A stretch of DNA of 64,000 bases from Didymella arachidicola (GCA_016630955.3 CM049995.1:372001-436000); one strand, 5' to 3'; positions 30,468 through 41,868 are shown, counted from the first letter of the stretch. A program made the numbers and translations. Notes: a model not told the origin generated them from the letters alone.

Positions 30468-31189
30468 CTTGACCGAGCGTAGAGTACACGTACAGCAGAA
30501 CGGCCTGGGGGTGCGCACGCTTTCTATGAAGAACACGAGTCGTCCAACGAGCTTTGGCCACAGTGTGCGCAAGCATGCGCACCCCAGGGCTGCTAATGAA
30601 TGGCCATTTTACTTCAGACCCTCAGAGTCAGGAGGAAGGTGGCGAACGGCAGGCAAATTACCGCCTAGGCACCCGGAAAAGGGGCGAAACCGTACAACAT
30701 AAGCCACAGGAGTAAACGGTCTACAATACAAACTAGTAATGTCTAATACAAAAGAGCAACTTTGTTCCAACATCGCAGTGAGCAGAGTCTATGCGCATGT
30801 CGCGCATGACGGTGCATGCAAGAGGAACAGGTGAGCATGTTGGTGAGTTGCTTTCATTGGTTGGTGGGCTCAAGGTACTCTAGCGCAACACATCGAAGGC
30901 GATCAGGGCAAGCCCACCCGTTCGCGCATCTTCATGCACGATCCATCTGTCGGCGAGCTCAGATCAATATACGGTTTCCCTTTCAGCGTTTTGATCATTA
31001 TGGATACGAGAGGGGTGCATGAATGAGTGAGAATACGAGGTGGCCCACAGACGTTTCTCGACTTTCTGAATGGCCAGTACCTACATTGAACGGCCCTTAT
31101 TGGTTGTTCTGCGATCGACCCTTGTTCTCTCGCCCATTCATGCACCCCTCTTGTACAAAACTTCTATCTCTTGTCGAACACGCATCCAG
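30468..31189. other. Intergenic region, 0.7 kb
   Basis: Between two minus-strand genes. No supported gene. Confidence 0.55.
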
Positions 31190-33514
31190 TCAACGGATCT
31201 TGACATCCTTCGACTTGATGCCTTCTTTCTTGCCTTCAAAGTACTTGTCAATGCAAGCTCCTATGATCTTGTATGGGTCCGCCAGATGGTTTCTCGAGAT
31301 CAAGAGATTGCCAGACCCTCGTGTATCGACGTAACCGTAGTTGCGCATCTGGTCCATCAGACCATGGCTGAACTCTTCGCTGACCAAAGCCCTGCCACGG
31401 GGAAAGTCTGGTGCTTTGTTGAGATCCAGTCGCTTCTTCCTGCACTGGGCGGCGTGCGTCTTGTATGCTGAGATGTCGCCGTCGAAGGCCACCAGATTGA
31501 ATGTCTTGCCTACATCGCCGACTTGCACAAGGCCCAAGCCGTCTTGGAGAGTGATCCTGTCACTAGTGTCTTGATCCAATTCCGCTGTCGTTCCACCAAG
31601 CGAGCTACCATAGACTGCTGAAAGTCCTTGGAAGATGAAAGCGAATGGAGCAGTGAAGGTGCATCCGCAGTTCACTTCAAGCCTGCAGGATATCTCTGCG
31701 GTTGCCTCAGTGGCGAGGCGACAGTTGAACGCTTCCAGGTCGACCATCTTGAACGAGAAAGACCAATTGTGTACCCAAATACCATGTGCATCCTCCCAAG
31801 CAGTACCGCTTACGCATCGATCTTCCCAGTTGGCCGGCTTTGCGTTGGGATCGCTGACACGCCACGTTGGCAGGAGCCTTTTGAGTAACCTTTTCCGGTA
31901 TGTGACTACGTCGCCATGGGGATCCATCAGCTTTCCAAGAATTGTCGCGCAGTGGACCAGCTTTTGTGCGGTCTCGTCGGTCTTCACTTCCTGTATCTGA
32001 TCATTTGTTGTAAGGCGTTCACTGGAGAATGTGCCAGTCTTGACCTTCTTGCCGCAGTTGCACCCTTTGAAGGCGAAGTTGTAACCGTTCCCTGGCTCAC
32101 TTTGCAGTAGTCTGATTGAGGCGAACTTTCTTGGGCTCCCCTTGAGGTTGACATGTGCGATGGTCTTGGCCAGACCCTTCTTGTTCACATCGCCCAGCTT
32201 CAGCACCCCAGCGAAGCAGTCGGCCGTTGTAGTGCGACTGTGTTTCTTCACCATTGGTATCCAGTCGTACTCACCTCTCTCCTGACTACTAACTGCCAGA
32301 CTCGTCCATGCATGCCCTGTCTTATTCGACAGCTGCTTGAAGAAGTTGAACGACATAGTCTCGATGTCGTCGCCCGTCAGGCATGCTTTGATTCCATCCG
32401 CGTCAAAAAGACCATTGAAAATCCCCAGTAAGCCTCGAAACAAGTCATGCTTCTTGAAGCAAGATCGTGGGATGATGGAGATGGCCGAAAAGATGTTGCT
32501 GATTCCCTTGGGGTTGTCGTGCCACCACTTGGGTCCTCCGCTGATGATATCAGTCCGTGCGCCCTCCAAACCTTGGACCGTAAGCTGGAGGCTTTTGAGA
32601 ACTATGATATCTTCTTCGATGGCTCTCATGACCACAAGGACTGAAACGGATTTCAGCTTTCTGGACTCATTGATCCAGGCAAGGAGTTTCACAGCTCTGT
32701 CGCAGGCATCCGTTGCGAGATCCAGCCAAACGTCAAGTTCTCCGATATCAGATACCGTGGGCCCATCGATTGCCCAAAGCTTCACGTTCTTGCCGAGAAC
32801 CATCTCCTGGAATGTCCAGACTCTTGTGAAGTACTCATTGTCAAAGAGTGATATGACATTGCGAACGCAAGTTGCATAGCAATTGAGAACACCCAGGTCG
32901 AGGGCAGCGGAGGCAGCTATGTTCTTCGGTATTGGAAACACCCACGGGGCGTCGGCCCAGTGCTTCAGACGATCGCTCGTTCCACTGCTTAAATTTGGAG
33001 CTTCAGATGAGAGCGAGGAACCGCCCATGTGGTACATGACATGATCGACAAACTTCAGCTCGTGTACCATCTCTTTCGGATCCCAGACCGCGGGCATATT
33101 CATCAGTATATGACAAGTCTGGGCAGCCTTGTAGTATTCGAACATCTTTGGAACTTCGCCAGCCTTTTCTTCCTCATCGTCTTGTCTGATGCAGATGCAG
33201 TCGACCCAGAGATAGTCGAGGTCAGCGGCGATCATGAAGTCCTTGATGTGAGCGATCTTTTCGCGGGAGATGTTAATCGCCCAGTCAAGCCCTTGAATTT
33301 TGTGTCCTGTAAGCTCCTTTTCAGGATCACTGGGGTCTTTGAGCACCCTGCCATCGTGACTATACTCGTCATCATGGCCGTATGGGACTGCCTCGGCTGG
33401 GTACCATCGGTGGGAGATGATGTGGTAGGACTTGACGAAGGTGTGGCGCAGGTCTACTAGAGTGAATATACCTCTGTCTTGGTGTAGCAGTCGCAAAGGA
33501 GGTCCGGAGCTCAT
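31190..33514 (-). CDS. Heterokaryon incompatibility (HET) domain protein
   Basis: A 774-aa single-exon protein. The N-terminal HET domain (about residues 30-240) shows SYHIISHRW, then LDYLWVDCICIRQDDEEEKA and EYYKAAQTCHILM, then FDNEYFTRVWTFQEMVLGKN. These correspond to the conserved HET blocks ([I/V]SHRW; WVD.ICI.Q; R.W..QE). HET domains act in non-self recognition and regulated cell death in filamentous ascomycetes and are TIR-like in fold. The long C-terminal part has no domain I can name (no NACHT, WD40 or ankyrin pattern). HET genes are usually numerous and polymorphic, in keeping with the accessory character of this stretch. Confidence 0.88.
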   Translation of the reverse strand: MSSGPPLRLLHQDRGIFTLVDLRHTFVKSYHIISHRWYPAEAVPYGHDDEYSHDGRVLKDPSDPEKELTGHKIQGLDWAINISREKIAHIKDFMIAADLDYLWVDCICIRQDDEEEKAGEVPKMFEYYKAAQTCHILMNMPAVWDPKEMVHELKFVDHVMYHMGGSSLSSEAPNLSSGTSDRLKHWADAPWVFPIPKNIAASAALDLGVLNCYATCVRNVISLFDNEYFTRVWTFQEMVLGKNVKLWAIDGPTVSDIGELDVWLDLATDACDRAVKLLAWINESRKLKSVSVLVVMRAIEEDIIVLKSLQLTVQGLEGARTDIISGGPKWWHDNPKGISNIFSAISIIPRSCFKKHDLFRGLLGIFNGLFDADGIKACLTGDDIETMSFNFFKQLSNKTGHAWTSLAVSSQERGEYDWIPMVKKHSRTTTADCFAGVLKLGDVNKKGLAKTIAHVNLKGSPRKFASIRLLQSEPGNGYNFAFKGCNCGKKVKTGTFSSERLTTNDQIQEVKTDETAQKLVHCATILGKLMDPHGDVVTYRKRLLKRLLPTWRVSDPNAKPANWEDRCVSGTAWEDAHGIWVHNWSFSFKMVDLEAFNCRLATEATAEISCRLEVNCGCTFTAPFAFIFQGLSAVYGSSLGGTTAELDQDTSDRITLQDGLGLVQVGDVGKTFNLVAFDGDISAYKTHAAQCRKKRLDLNKAPDFPRGRALVSEEFSHGLMDQMRNYGYVDTRGSGNLLISRNHLADPYKIIGACIDKYFEGKKEGIKSKDVKIR

Positions 33515-34121
33515 GGCTGGTACGTGTGAAACTAAGATTCAAATTGACGTATGATGGTTAATTGTGAGATGGCCTGGAAGATAATTTCACGGTCTGCGTG
33601 GCCTCGGCCACAATCATATCAGCTCTGCTGCACTGCAGACCCGAGGCCAGGAAGACCATAGCCGCTATTAAGAACATCCACAGCGCCTGTCAGTGTTCCT
33701 CATTTGTGCTGAAGTACCCTGTACAGCCATAGGAGGTTGAAACTCCTAGATACGGACTTGGCAAGTGAGAGTTGGCATGGGTTAGCGAGCTGCAACCGCT
33801 GGCGGTACCTGAACACCCACTAATTTCACAGTGCACTTCGGCGAATTATGCATGTGGAGCGTGGATTGGGCGGATCTTTCCTTTCTCTTTCTGATTGCAG
33901 CGACACGTGGGGTGACTACCAAGATTTGTCCACCCTCAAAATCGGTGCACATCTTGGCCTTCGCGTGGAGAGAATGCGCTGTCCACACCGCCTAGCACCA
34001 CAATACACTGGTGTTGCACTTCGAGAGCCTATCTCATTCAGGGGCGCATCTACTTTGATTCGTCAGATCAGACACCGTTATCGGCACTCTCTTCGCACCA
34101 TTTGCCTAATACTGCAGTCGA
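33515..34121. other. Intergenic region, 0.6 kb
   Basis: Promoter of the HET gene and 3' flank of the monooxygenase gene. No supported gene. Confidence 0.55.
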
Positions 34122-35549
34122 TCATGCATCGTTCGTGTCCCATCTGTACTTTCGTCCAGGATGATCGTCCAAAAGCGAGCTCTGTCCGAGGAAACTTTGT
34201 CTCGCTGTAACGTGTTTCTGCTCTGTTCCTTGCCTGAATAGTCCTCTTCGTCTGAGTTCTGGCAGAACCCACTCGATGATATCCTCGAAGCTACCTGGAC
34301 TTACAACGTGACTTAGGTTAAACCCGTCCAGATCAGCAATCTCAGCCCAACGCTCGAGCTCATCTACGACTGTCTTGGGACCGCCGACAATTTTGGGTCC
34401 CATACCACCTAGAAGAAGGTACTCGGCGATGCGGGCCTTCGTCCAGGGTGCATTGTCGGTGCCCGGCACAGTAGCTGCCCAGCCGTTAACTATTGACTGG
34501 ATGGCAGGCAGACCAGTAAAGCGAAAGTCTTCATCATCGGTGTAAGTCGAGAGGTCATACCCCGTCCAACCTCCGAATAGGGCCAGCGCTCCCTCCTTGT
34601 CGCCGTAAGAGAGCAATTCAGCTCGCTTCGCTTGCGCCTTCTCGTCTGTCTCGTCAACAATGATCGTAATACCAGCGATGATCTTCAGGTGGCTAGGATC
34701 GCGACCGAATTTGTTCTTTGCCAGGTCTCTAAGAGCATCCACTGAGATGCGAACCTTCTCTGGCGTTTGACCGCCAACAAATATAGCCTCAGCATGCTTG
34801 GCCCCAAATTCCTTTCCAGCCTTACTGGTACCGGCCTGGAACAAGAATGGGGTCCGCTGAGGTGACGGCTCGCAGATATGCGGCCCAGGGACATTGAAGT
34901 GCTTGCCCTTGTGGTGTATTTGTCGGACTCGCCCTGCTACCGCAAATTCGCCTGTCTCTTCATTGCGCACAGCAGCGTCATCGCGCCAACTCCCTTCCCA
35001 GAGCTTATACACCACTTCCATGTATTCTTCAGCAATCTCATAGCGCTCATCGTGAGGGACCTGAGTGTCGAGGCCAAAATTCCGGGCGGCGCTGTCAAGA
35101 TAGCTGGTGACGATATTCCACGCGACTCTGCCCTCTGCGAGATGATCTACGGTAGAGAACCGGCGTGCGTGCGCATATGGTGCATCGTATGTCGTACTAG
35201 CTGTAATACCAAAGACCAGGTTCTCTGTGACTGAGGCGAGTGTAGGCACCAAGTACAACGGGTCGTGAATGGGAAATTGCGCACCCGAAGCAAGCACTGG
35301 ATCGACATTGGCTGGCCCTTTATACACATCGTAGGCACCAAGGACGTCGGCGATGAACAGCGCATGGAAACCAGCCTTGTCGAGCAGTTGCGCAAGATCC
35401 GTCCAGTATTTTAACTTGTTAAATCCAGCAGTGGCGTTTCGAGGGTGACGCCAGAGACCAGGCGAGAGATGACCGGGTGCGTTGATAGCGAAAGCATTGA
35501 GAATGAGCTGCCTCTTCGAGGTGCCATTCGAGGTGCTGATCTCCGACAT
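34122..35549 (-). CDS. FMN-dependent monooxygenase of the NtaA/SnaA/DszA (luciferase-like) family
   Basis: A 475-aa single-exon protein, close to the usual 430-470 aa. The family starts with a strand after a short leader (RQLILNAFAINAPGHLSPGLW, with W followed by RHP as in NtaA). It contains AGFHALFIADVLGAYDVYKG, then ITASTTYDAPYAHARRFSTV, then GRVAWNIVTSYLDSAARNFG, all typical of flavin-dependent class C monooxygenases of the nitrilotriacetate/dibenzothiophene-sulfone group. These use FMNH2 supplied by a separate reductase. Fungal members have mostly unknown substrates. No reductase gene is adjacent. The nearest flavodoxin-fold reductase is 20 kb away and probably unrelated. Confidence 0.88.
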   Translation of the reverse strand: MSEISTSNGTSKRQLILNAFAINAPGHLSPGLWRHPRNATAGFNKLKYWTDLAQLLDKAGFHALFIADVLGAYDVYKGPANVDPVLASGAQFPIHDPLYLVPTLASVTENLVFGITASTTYDAPYAHARRFSTVDHLAEGRVAWNIVTSYLDSAARNFGLDTQVPHDERYEIAEEYMEVVYKLWEGSWRDDAAVRNEETGEFAVAGRVRQIHHKGKHFNVPGPHICEPSPQRTPFLFQAGTSKAGKEFGAKHAEAIFVGGQTPEKVRISVDALRDLAKNKFGRDPSHLKIIAGITIIVDETDEKAQAKRAELLSYGDKEGALALFGGWTGYDLSTYTDDEDFRFTGLPAIQSIVNGWAATVPGTDNAPWTKARIAEYLLLGGMGPKIVGGPKTVVDELERWAEIADLDGFNLSHVVSPGSFEDIIEWVLPELRRRGLFRQGTEQKHVTARQSFLGQSSLLDDHPGRKYRWDTNDA

Positions 35550-36267
35550 GCTGACAATCCCATATGCTTCCGCGCACTAGTAGGATCGTAGCTACGTTGT
35601 GTTGTGAAATGCAAAATCCAGAGAATGTCTTTGTTATATCTGAAGAACGGTACTTCTCACTCTAGCGACTGCGATGGCGCCAGCGCTTGCTCTGAGCACG
35701 TTATTTGTAGGTTTTCAGAGGCTCCGTCCACACACACGCAGCGGTCGCACATGTAGCTGTAACAACGTGCTCGAGGTGGGCGTTTGCGCCATTGTGAGCC
35801 GCGTCTATGAGCGTAACGATAAGGATCCTTTCACGACAACGAGGGTCGTCTTGATATACTGTGGGTTCGTTACGTGTAGTTCGGTGCCGATAGTACACAG
35901 TATTGCGCTCTACATGGCGAGGTGGTTGGTGGCGAAACTGGGCCCACGGACACGCACCTGCTGCGCGATGCCCACTTTTCGACACCAACAGTGTCGTCCA
36001 GCCATACGAGAGTCCAATTCCTACCTCAACTTAAGTCATCATGCTGCACTCTTCGGCTTTCTCTTTGAGGGTGCCAATGCGAGCTGCGCCGCGCTTCGTA
36101 GTGAATGAGAATGACTCATTCTGCGCTAAGCCCTAATTGTTCAGCACAGCCGTCCGTAACCTATCTCTGCTCATGTATAAGGACTGAGAAGTGAGCGATC
36201 CTCTGAGAGACATACAAAGTCAATAACAAGCCTGAAAAAGACCCTCCCAATTCTGCCAAACATTTTC
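35550..36267. other. Divergent promoter region, 0.7 kb
   Basis: Between the monooxygenase (minus) and the REI1-like gene (plus). A 144-codon frame at 35674-36108 has no supporting features. Confidence 0.5.
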
Positions 36268-37362
36268 ATGACCGCCACTGCAACCACCGTAACTGCAACC
36301 ACCACCACGACGCTTCATGATGTTTCACAGCCGCCAACTCCAGATGCTCGCCGATCGTGGGCTTGTAATAGCTGTGTCCTCTCGTTTGACTCAGGAGAGA
36401 TGCAGAGATCCCACATGAAGAGTCCCTGGCAGTATGTCTTATGGTCCTGTTGGGTTGCGGCTTACTCACACGCAAGCAGTGTCTATAATCTAAAAAGACG
36501 TATCGCCTGCTTGCCGCCTATAACTTTCGAGGCCTTCGAGAACAAGGTCCAGACACGAGTAGAAACGCCCCAAGCCGCTCCAGAATACCATCCCAACGAG
36601 GTGATCGAGAACGAATCCTTTTCACAAAATCAGTGCCTCTTTTGTAATGTAAGGTTTGGTAACAGCGACACTGATGGGGTCGACGAAGTCGTCGAGCACA
36701 TGTCTGCTTTCCACGGATTGTTCATACCGGACCAAGACCTCCTTTCAGACCTAGCGAGCTTCCTTGGCTACCTGGCCACGCAAATACGGGTGTGGCATGA
36801 GTGCTTGTACTGCGGGATCACGAGGGTGTCCACGTCCGCCGTTCAGAGCCATATGAGAGACATGGGCCACTGTATGCTCAATTTCGAAAAGGAACCCGAG
36901 CTTTGCGAGTTCTGGGATCGCCAGAATGGTCAAAGAAACGCCTTCGCCAACGCTAGCACCAATCTCAAGAGCAGACTACAGAGTGGTTCACGGGTACAGC
37001 TAGTCTCCGGGAAAACAATAACCTCGAACTCCTCCGGTCGGCCGAAAATCCAAGCCACACGAGCAACAAACATACGTCTTGCTCTTCCGGCTGATGCAGG
37101 GTCGTTGCAATTGCCAGAGCCTCCCAGACTTCGTACTTGCCGTCAGCTGGCCCGCCGAGATGAGATGGGCTTACAGAATATGGGCTCTCAACAACGCAAT
37201 GCCCTTGTCAAGGCAGTGAAGAGATCGCAAAAGGAAGAAGCAGTGGCGAGGCGCGCGAAAGATTGGATATATGCGCGAAAAGCCAATGACCAGAAGCATG
37301 ACCAGAACTATGGAGCTTTGGCGTGGGCAAAGGGAGGGCTGCACAACCTGCTCCCCAGGTAG
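36268..37362 (+). CDS. REI1/ZNF622-like C2H2 zinc-finger protein (short form)
   Basis: Two exons (36268-36431, 36480-37362) give 348 aa. The 48-nt intron is a multiple of three and has no stop, so the unspliced frame is also open. Splicing restores HMKSPW|HVYNLKRR, the expected REI1 finger continuation. Features: an N-terminal C2H2 finger (CNSCVLSFDSGEMQRSHMKS), CLPPITFEAFENKV, then CLFC..., HMSAFHGLFIPDQDLL, then CLYCGITRVSTSAVQSHMRD with GHC. REI1 and REH1 act in cytoplasmic maturation of the 60S ribosomal subunit, removing Arx1/Alb1. This copy is shorter than usual (REI1 about 400-550 aa), lacks the acidic linker and is divergent, so it may be a paralogue and not the main REI1. The Thr-rich N-terminus (TATTVTATTTTT) is simple sequence. 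Confidence 0.75.
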   Translation: MTATATTVTATTTTTLHDVSQPPTPDARRSWACNSCVLSFDSGEMQRSHMKSPWQYVLWSCWVAAYSHASSVYNLKRRIACLPPITFEAFENKVQTRVETPQAAPEYHPNEVIENESFSQNQCLFCNVRFGNSDTDGVDEVVEHMSAFHGLFIPDQDLLSDLASFLGYLATQIRVWHECLYCGITRVSTSAVQSHMRDMGHCMLNFEKEPELCEFWDRQNGQRNAFANASTNLKSRLQSGSRVQLVSGKTITSNSSGRPKIQATRATNIRLALPADAGSLQLPEPPRLRTCRQLARRDEMGLQNMGSQQRNALVKAVKRSQKEEAVARRAKDWIYARKANDQKHDQNYGALAWAKGGLHNLLPR

Positions 37363-38712
37363 CGAGATCATTGTACATGCATGTATCTTGTTGTATCCGC
37401 CTGAACGTGGACATTCCTATTGTAGCCGTGCTACGAGCACGCCCCATTCTCCATTGTGATTGCCAAAACAGCTAATGCCTCAGAACCATTCCCAAACATG
37501 TATGTCAAGCTCATGAGCGGTGACCTTCCTGCACGGAGGCCTAGGCCTGCCGAAGCATCTTGTCGATGTGTGCTGAGCGTTGCTCGTCATGGTGTGGACG
37601 TAAGCTTGTTGGCCGAATGTTGAAGATGGTTCACGAGGCCGGGGCCCGGAGAAGGTCAACAGTCAGGTTGCAGCGAGGAGACTGGGAGTCCTGGAAAAGA
37701 CAGGGGAGGAGTCCTCCATCAGAGAAAGTGAGCTTGCTGCAGCTGACCAGTCCATCCACCATCTGTGAAGGAGGGATATCTAATGGCTAGCCGCACATAG
37801 GACGCTGCTCTGAGGGAACGGCGAATGAATCGGAGGAAGGAACTCGCAGACGATGTCTCACGCCTTCGAGATGAAGCTGCTATCTTTGCAAGATATGAAG
37901 GCATGCTTGCAGCTTCGCCGACGACGCATTGCTACAAATAGCAATTTGACTGCAGGAAGCTTTATTTGCGAACATGACCCAGCCGAGCAAGCCAGACTGC
38001 GAAGACTGTCAACTTTTCAATGAGTTTGGTTTACACATGACTGAGTGTCTATCGCAGGGCTCTAACAATACCGGGGCGTCGCCGTGCCTGCCCACCGGTG
38101 AGTGAGAGCTGTAAGTCCAGCCCAGATGAGAGGTTCCCGCATCCCCACTTCGGAACCCGGGAGGCAGGACCGGACGTGACCCCCACGCTTCGCCATCAAC
38201 ATCTCAACACGCGCGCCAGATATCGGTACAAGCGTCACCCACGCGAAGTGGGCTCCGAGAAACGAGAAGTTGCACTGCCCTCCGTGATGCCCTCCGCGGC
38301 TCATCATCGGCGGGACGAGTACTGTGGATCTGGCTCCCAGCACATTGGTACTGGATCGCCGAGTGAAATGGTGGAGATGCTGTGAGGCTGTCATGAGGCA
38401 GGAGTGCCCGGCACGTACGAGCCGCGTATGTTTAATCTGAGTGAGTTCTATGTAAGTGAATGACCTGAATGAGCGGGGCATGTAGTCTTCGTGTTCGAAA
38501 TCTTGATTGACGTGTGAATGTAATCTACTACACCACGCCCGATGCAAGTGTCTCGCAAGGGTATATACCGCATATATTGCGCCAAAAATAGCCAGAGCCC
38601 AACCCGACGCCAACAATGCTGAACGCTCAAAGTGCTAGCTCCGCAGATGCCTCTGCAGATGCGACCATAAACAGTAATAGCAGGCGAAAAAGCAATCGCT
38701 AGAGCTGCAAGG
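37363..38712. other. Intergenic region, 1.35 kb
   Basis: No supported gene. A coiled-coil-like coding remnant may exist on the plus strand at about 37800-37940 (an AG followed by frame DAALRERRMNRRKELADDVS, ending in TAG), but I could not build a convincing model around it. Confidence 0.45.
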
Positions 38713-39453
38713 CTACCTGGAGACAAGGATCTTGTCGACAGCGGCAGACGCAAGATCAGACACTTCTGCAATGGTGCCCTTGACGTCGACGATCTCGACG
38801 TCCTTCAGCTGCTTGACTTCGAGCTCGTCGGGCTCCTCGAGCGCCGCAAATTGGCTCTCGACCATGCTGTCCTTCATGTAATGGCCTTGCCTGCCGCGGA
38901 CACGAGCGAGAAGGGTCTCCTTGTCGGCGCGGAGGTATACGAAGTGCACGTTGGCGTCTGGCTCTTCGTCGTACAGCTTGGCCGTCCGGATGACATCGCG
39001 GTACTTCTTCTTTAGGGCGCTGCAGGTGATGACGACGCCCTTTGCGCCATTCTTGAGATCCTTGAGAGCTTGGTCGCGGAGGAGGATCAGCCAGTCCCAG
39101 CGGTCCTCGTCATTCAGTGGAATGCCGGCTGCCATCTTGTCGATGTTGGCTTTTGGGTGGTACTGTCTATGTTAGTATTGGTTACATCTGGGCTGTAAGA
39201 AATGTCATACCTCGTCGCCTTCGACGTACTCGAATCCATAACGGTCACTAAGGTACTTGGCAACAGTGCTCTTTCCACATCCTGCTGGACCGGTGACGAT
39301 GAGAATGTGGTGACGGTGGGGGATGATCATCTCGGTTGTTTTGCTTAGGTTGGCAGACGAAGTTGAGGGTGAGCCGGCTGTGGATGTTGGTGGGGTAGGC
39401 AGCGACACATAATGTACTGGTGCAGAGTGTGTGGGTTCGATAGTTTGCAACAT
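38713..39453 (-). CDS. Gluconokinase (thermoresistant GntK family)
   Basis: Two exons (39453-39211, 39162-38713; intron 48 nt with GTATGA donor) encode 230 aa. The P-loop GPAGCGKST follows a Ser/Thr-rich N-terminus (about residue 55). The junction reads EGDE|YHPKANIDKMAAGIPLNDED, then RWDWLILLRD. VITCSALKKKYRDVIR and YLRADKETLLARVRGRQGHY follow, with HYM..SMVESQFAALEEP. All are GntK signatures. The enzyme phosphorylates D-gluconate to 6-phosphogluconate, feeding the pentose phosphate pathway. The open frame upstream of 39453 lacks an ATG. Confidence 0.93.
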
Positions 39454-40756
39454 GATTGATGTTTGTTGAGACAAGCGAGAAGGGATTGGTGAATAGGCAC
39501 TAGTCGACAATCCAAGTTGGGCTGGCAATGTTGGAAAGCTGGGGTAGGGCGGTGATTATATAGTACTGAGTGTAGATGCAACGCAGACTATATTGGGCAC
39601 AGGTAAGCGGGAACGGCAGTTTATTAGTTAAGCTGGGGCAGGGCGCATCTTAAAACGTGGGTACGCGTCTGGAAATTCCTCCCGCCCATGACGGCAAGGG
39701 TGGGAGCAGAGTTTGGGAGCACAGTTTTGAAGGCCAAGGCTTGATGTCACCACAAATATCGTCGCGTGCGGATCAGTGGGCGCTGTGCGATCGCTGCTTG
39801 GTCCACTCTGGGGATAGGAGCTGGCGGATGTAACTGCCCGCAAGCTGGCGCCTCTGGCCATACCGGATGCGACCAAAACAAAAGGGAGCATCTTCTTCAT
39901 CGGCGTTTGAAAGTTTGGGCGTGCCGCTGCGCGTGGGGTGATGCAGTGGCGGATGGAGACCCCGCAAACCTTGGTATGCACCCCGGTCATCGTCAGGTAC
40001 TGGTGCATCTTGCATGGTTCGGCGCGCTTCTGCCAGCGCAGCACCCGGCTCCGCAGCGCTCACTGTCACTGCATTGTGTGAAAGACACGCAGCATCAATG
40101 TCAGCGAAGTGCTCAGCTGGTCATATTTGGGCTCAGGAGCTCCTCGCTGACAGGGAGAAGTCATTGGATAATAGCGCGTGGGGGTCACGAGAGGCGCAGA
40201 AGTCTTTTCCGGGCCGGTGAGGGTCGAGCCTTGAACAGCAACGGGTCGTGTGGGCGAAGTGCCACGAGACGCAAGCTGGCAATCTTCCAGAATCCAGATG
40301 CGCTAGAGCAGCGCCATTCTCCGAAGCAGTACGCCCCGAGGCTGCGTTGAATCATGCCTCACGGCTACACAGCAGTAGCAGTGGCTTGCAGTATGCAGAG
40401 GATGATCAGAACTTGATGCTCACACCACTGTGACTGCCTCCCAAACCGAAGCAGCGGACCGTGTGACAGTTCTGAGACACGGTCAGAGATGACGTGGAAA
40501 AAAGCAGCTGTGTACAAGGCAGGCCCCGGCAGGGGTGATATGGAGGCTGTGACGATGCAACTTCCGTTGGTGGGGGCTGCAACGGGCTGCACGTGAGAAG
40601 GCTAGTCCAGATATGGCTGGTGCAGATCCATCGCAGCTGTCATGCTGGGGAGAGCTACGCAGCAACCCATCGCGACCGCGCCGAACACCGACGACACGTT
40701 GACAGCTACATCGCAGTCCAGGAACGCGCCAGGGTATCCGCCGCGCCGTCGCCGCC
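39454..40756. other. Divergent intergenic region, 1.3 kb
   Basis: Upstream regions of gluconokinase (minus) and VPS26 (plus). No supported gene. A TATA-like TATATAG stretch lies at about 39557, roughly 105 bp upstream of the gluconokinase start. Confidence 0.5.
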
Positions 40757-41868
40757 ATGTCCTACTTCTTCTCCACCCCGGTCGACATTGATATCGTCCT
40801 CGAGGACCTCGACGACCGCTCCGCCGTTGACGTCAAGCTCGACAAGAACCGCAAAGAGAAGGTACCCTTGTACCTCGATGGAGAGTCTGTCAAGGGACAA
40901 GTTACTGTCAGACCTAAGGATGGCAAGAGGCTAGAGCACACCGGCATCAAGGTGCAATTCATTGGAACAATTGGTGAGTGCTTCATGTCCCATGCTGGCG
41001 CCTGGAACACCAGCGATTGGCAAGAATGCAATGCTGATGTAGATTGGTGCAGAGATGTTCTTTGATCGCGGAAACCACCACGAGTTCCTCTCCCTTGGCC
41101 AGGAGCTTGCTGCGCCCGGTGAGCTCCAGCACCCTCAGACCTTCGAATTCAACTTCAAGAACGTCGAGAAGCAGTACGAATCATACAACGGCATCAATGT
41201 CAAGCTCCGGTATTTTGTTCGTGTTACCGTATCGCGCCGGATGGCGGACGTCGTTAGAGAGAAGGATCTCTGGGTGTACTCTTACCGGATACCGCCTGAG
41301 ACGAACAGCTCCATCAAGATGGATGTTGGTATCGAGGACTGCCTACACATCGAGTTTGAATACTCCAAGTCGAAATACCACTTGAAGGACGTCATTGTAG
41401 GCAGGATATACTTCCTGCTGGTGCGATTAAAGATCAAGCACATGGAGTTGTCGATCATAAGAAGAGAGACGACTGGTGCGGCACCAAATCAGTACAACGA
41501 GAGCGAGACACTAGTGCGGTTCGAGATCATGGATGGCTCGCCATCGAGAGGTATGGTGCATAATCACGTGGCGTCCGTGGCGTGCTGACGCAGCTGCAGG
41601 AGAGACAATACCCATCAGGCTGTTCCTTGGCGGCTTTGACCTAACGCCCACTTTCCGAGAGGTCAACAAGAAGTACTCGACCCGCTACTATTTGAGCTTA
41701 GTGCTTATCGATGAAGGTGCGTTACTCCTAGTCTTATCCTGTAGACCTGACTAACCTGCTTAAGATGCGCGACGATACTTCAAGCAGTCTGAGATTGTTT
41801 TGTTTAGACAAGCACCAGAGGGCCTGACGTTAGCACAAGAACAGAACAAGCTGATGGCAGTACCTTGA
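40757..41868 (+). CDS. VPS26: Retromer subunit Vps26
   Basis: Four exons (40757-40973, 41053-41550, 41600-41716, 41765-41868) encode 311 aa, the usual Vps26 length. Junctions restore GTI|EMFFDRGNHHEF, PSR|GETIPIRLFLGGFDLTP and LIDE|DARRYFKQSEIVLFR. Conserved blocks include DGESVKGQVTVRPKDGKRLE and HTGIKVQFIG, then KDLWVYSYRIPPETNSSIKM, then GIEDCLHIEFEYSKSKYHLK. Vps26 is the arrestin-fold subunit of the retromer (Vps35-Vps29-Vps26) that recycles cargo from endosomes to the Golgi. The first exon starts directly with the conserved MSYFFSTPVDIDI. Confidence 0.96.

Noticed and set aside
29647..30702. 351-codon plus-strand frame with DDGSF/GDDV repeats
   Set aside because: Antisense of the Ser/Lys-rich gene. 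The minus frame has the better folded-looking C-terminus and start; a choice by composition, so some doubt remains.
31190..35549. Secondary-metabolite or detoxification cluster around the NtaA-type monooxygenase
   Set aside because: No synthase, reductase, transporter or Zn2Cys6 regulator lies adjacent. The neighbours are a HET protein and a REI1-like protein.
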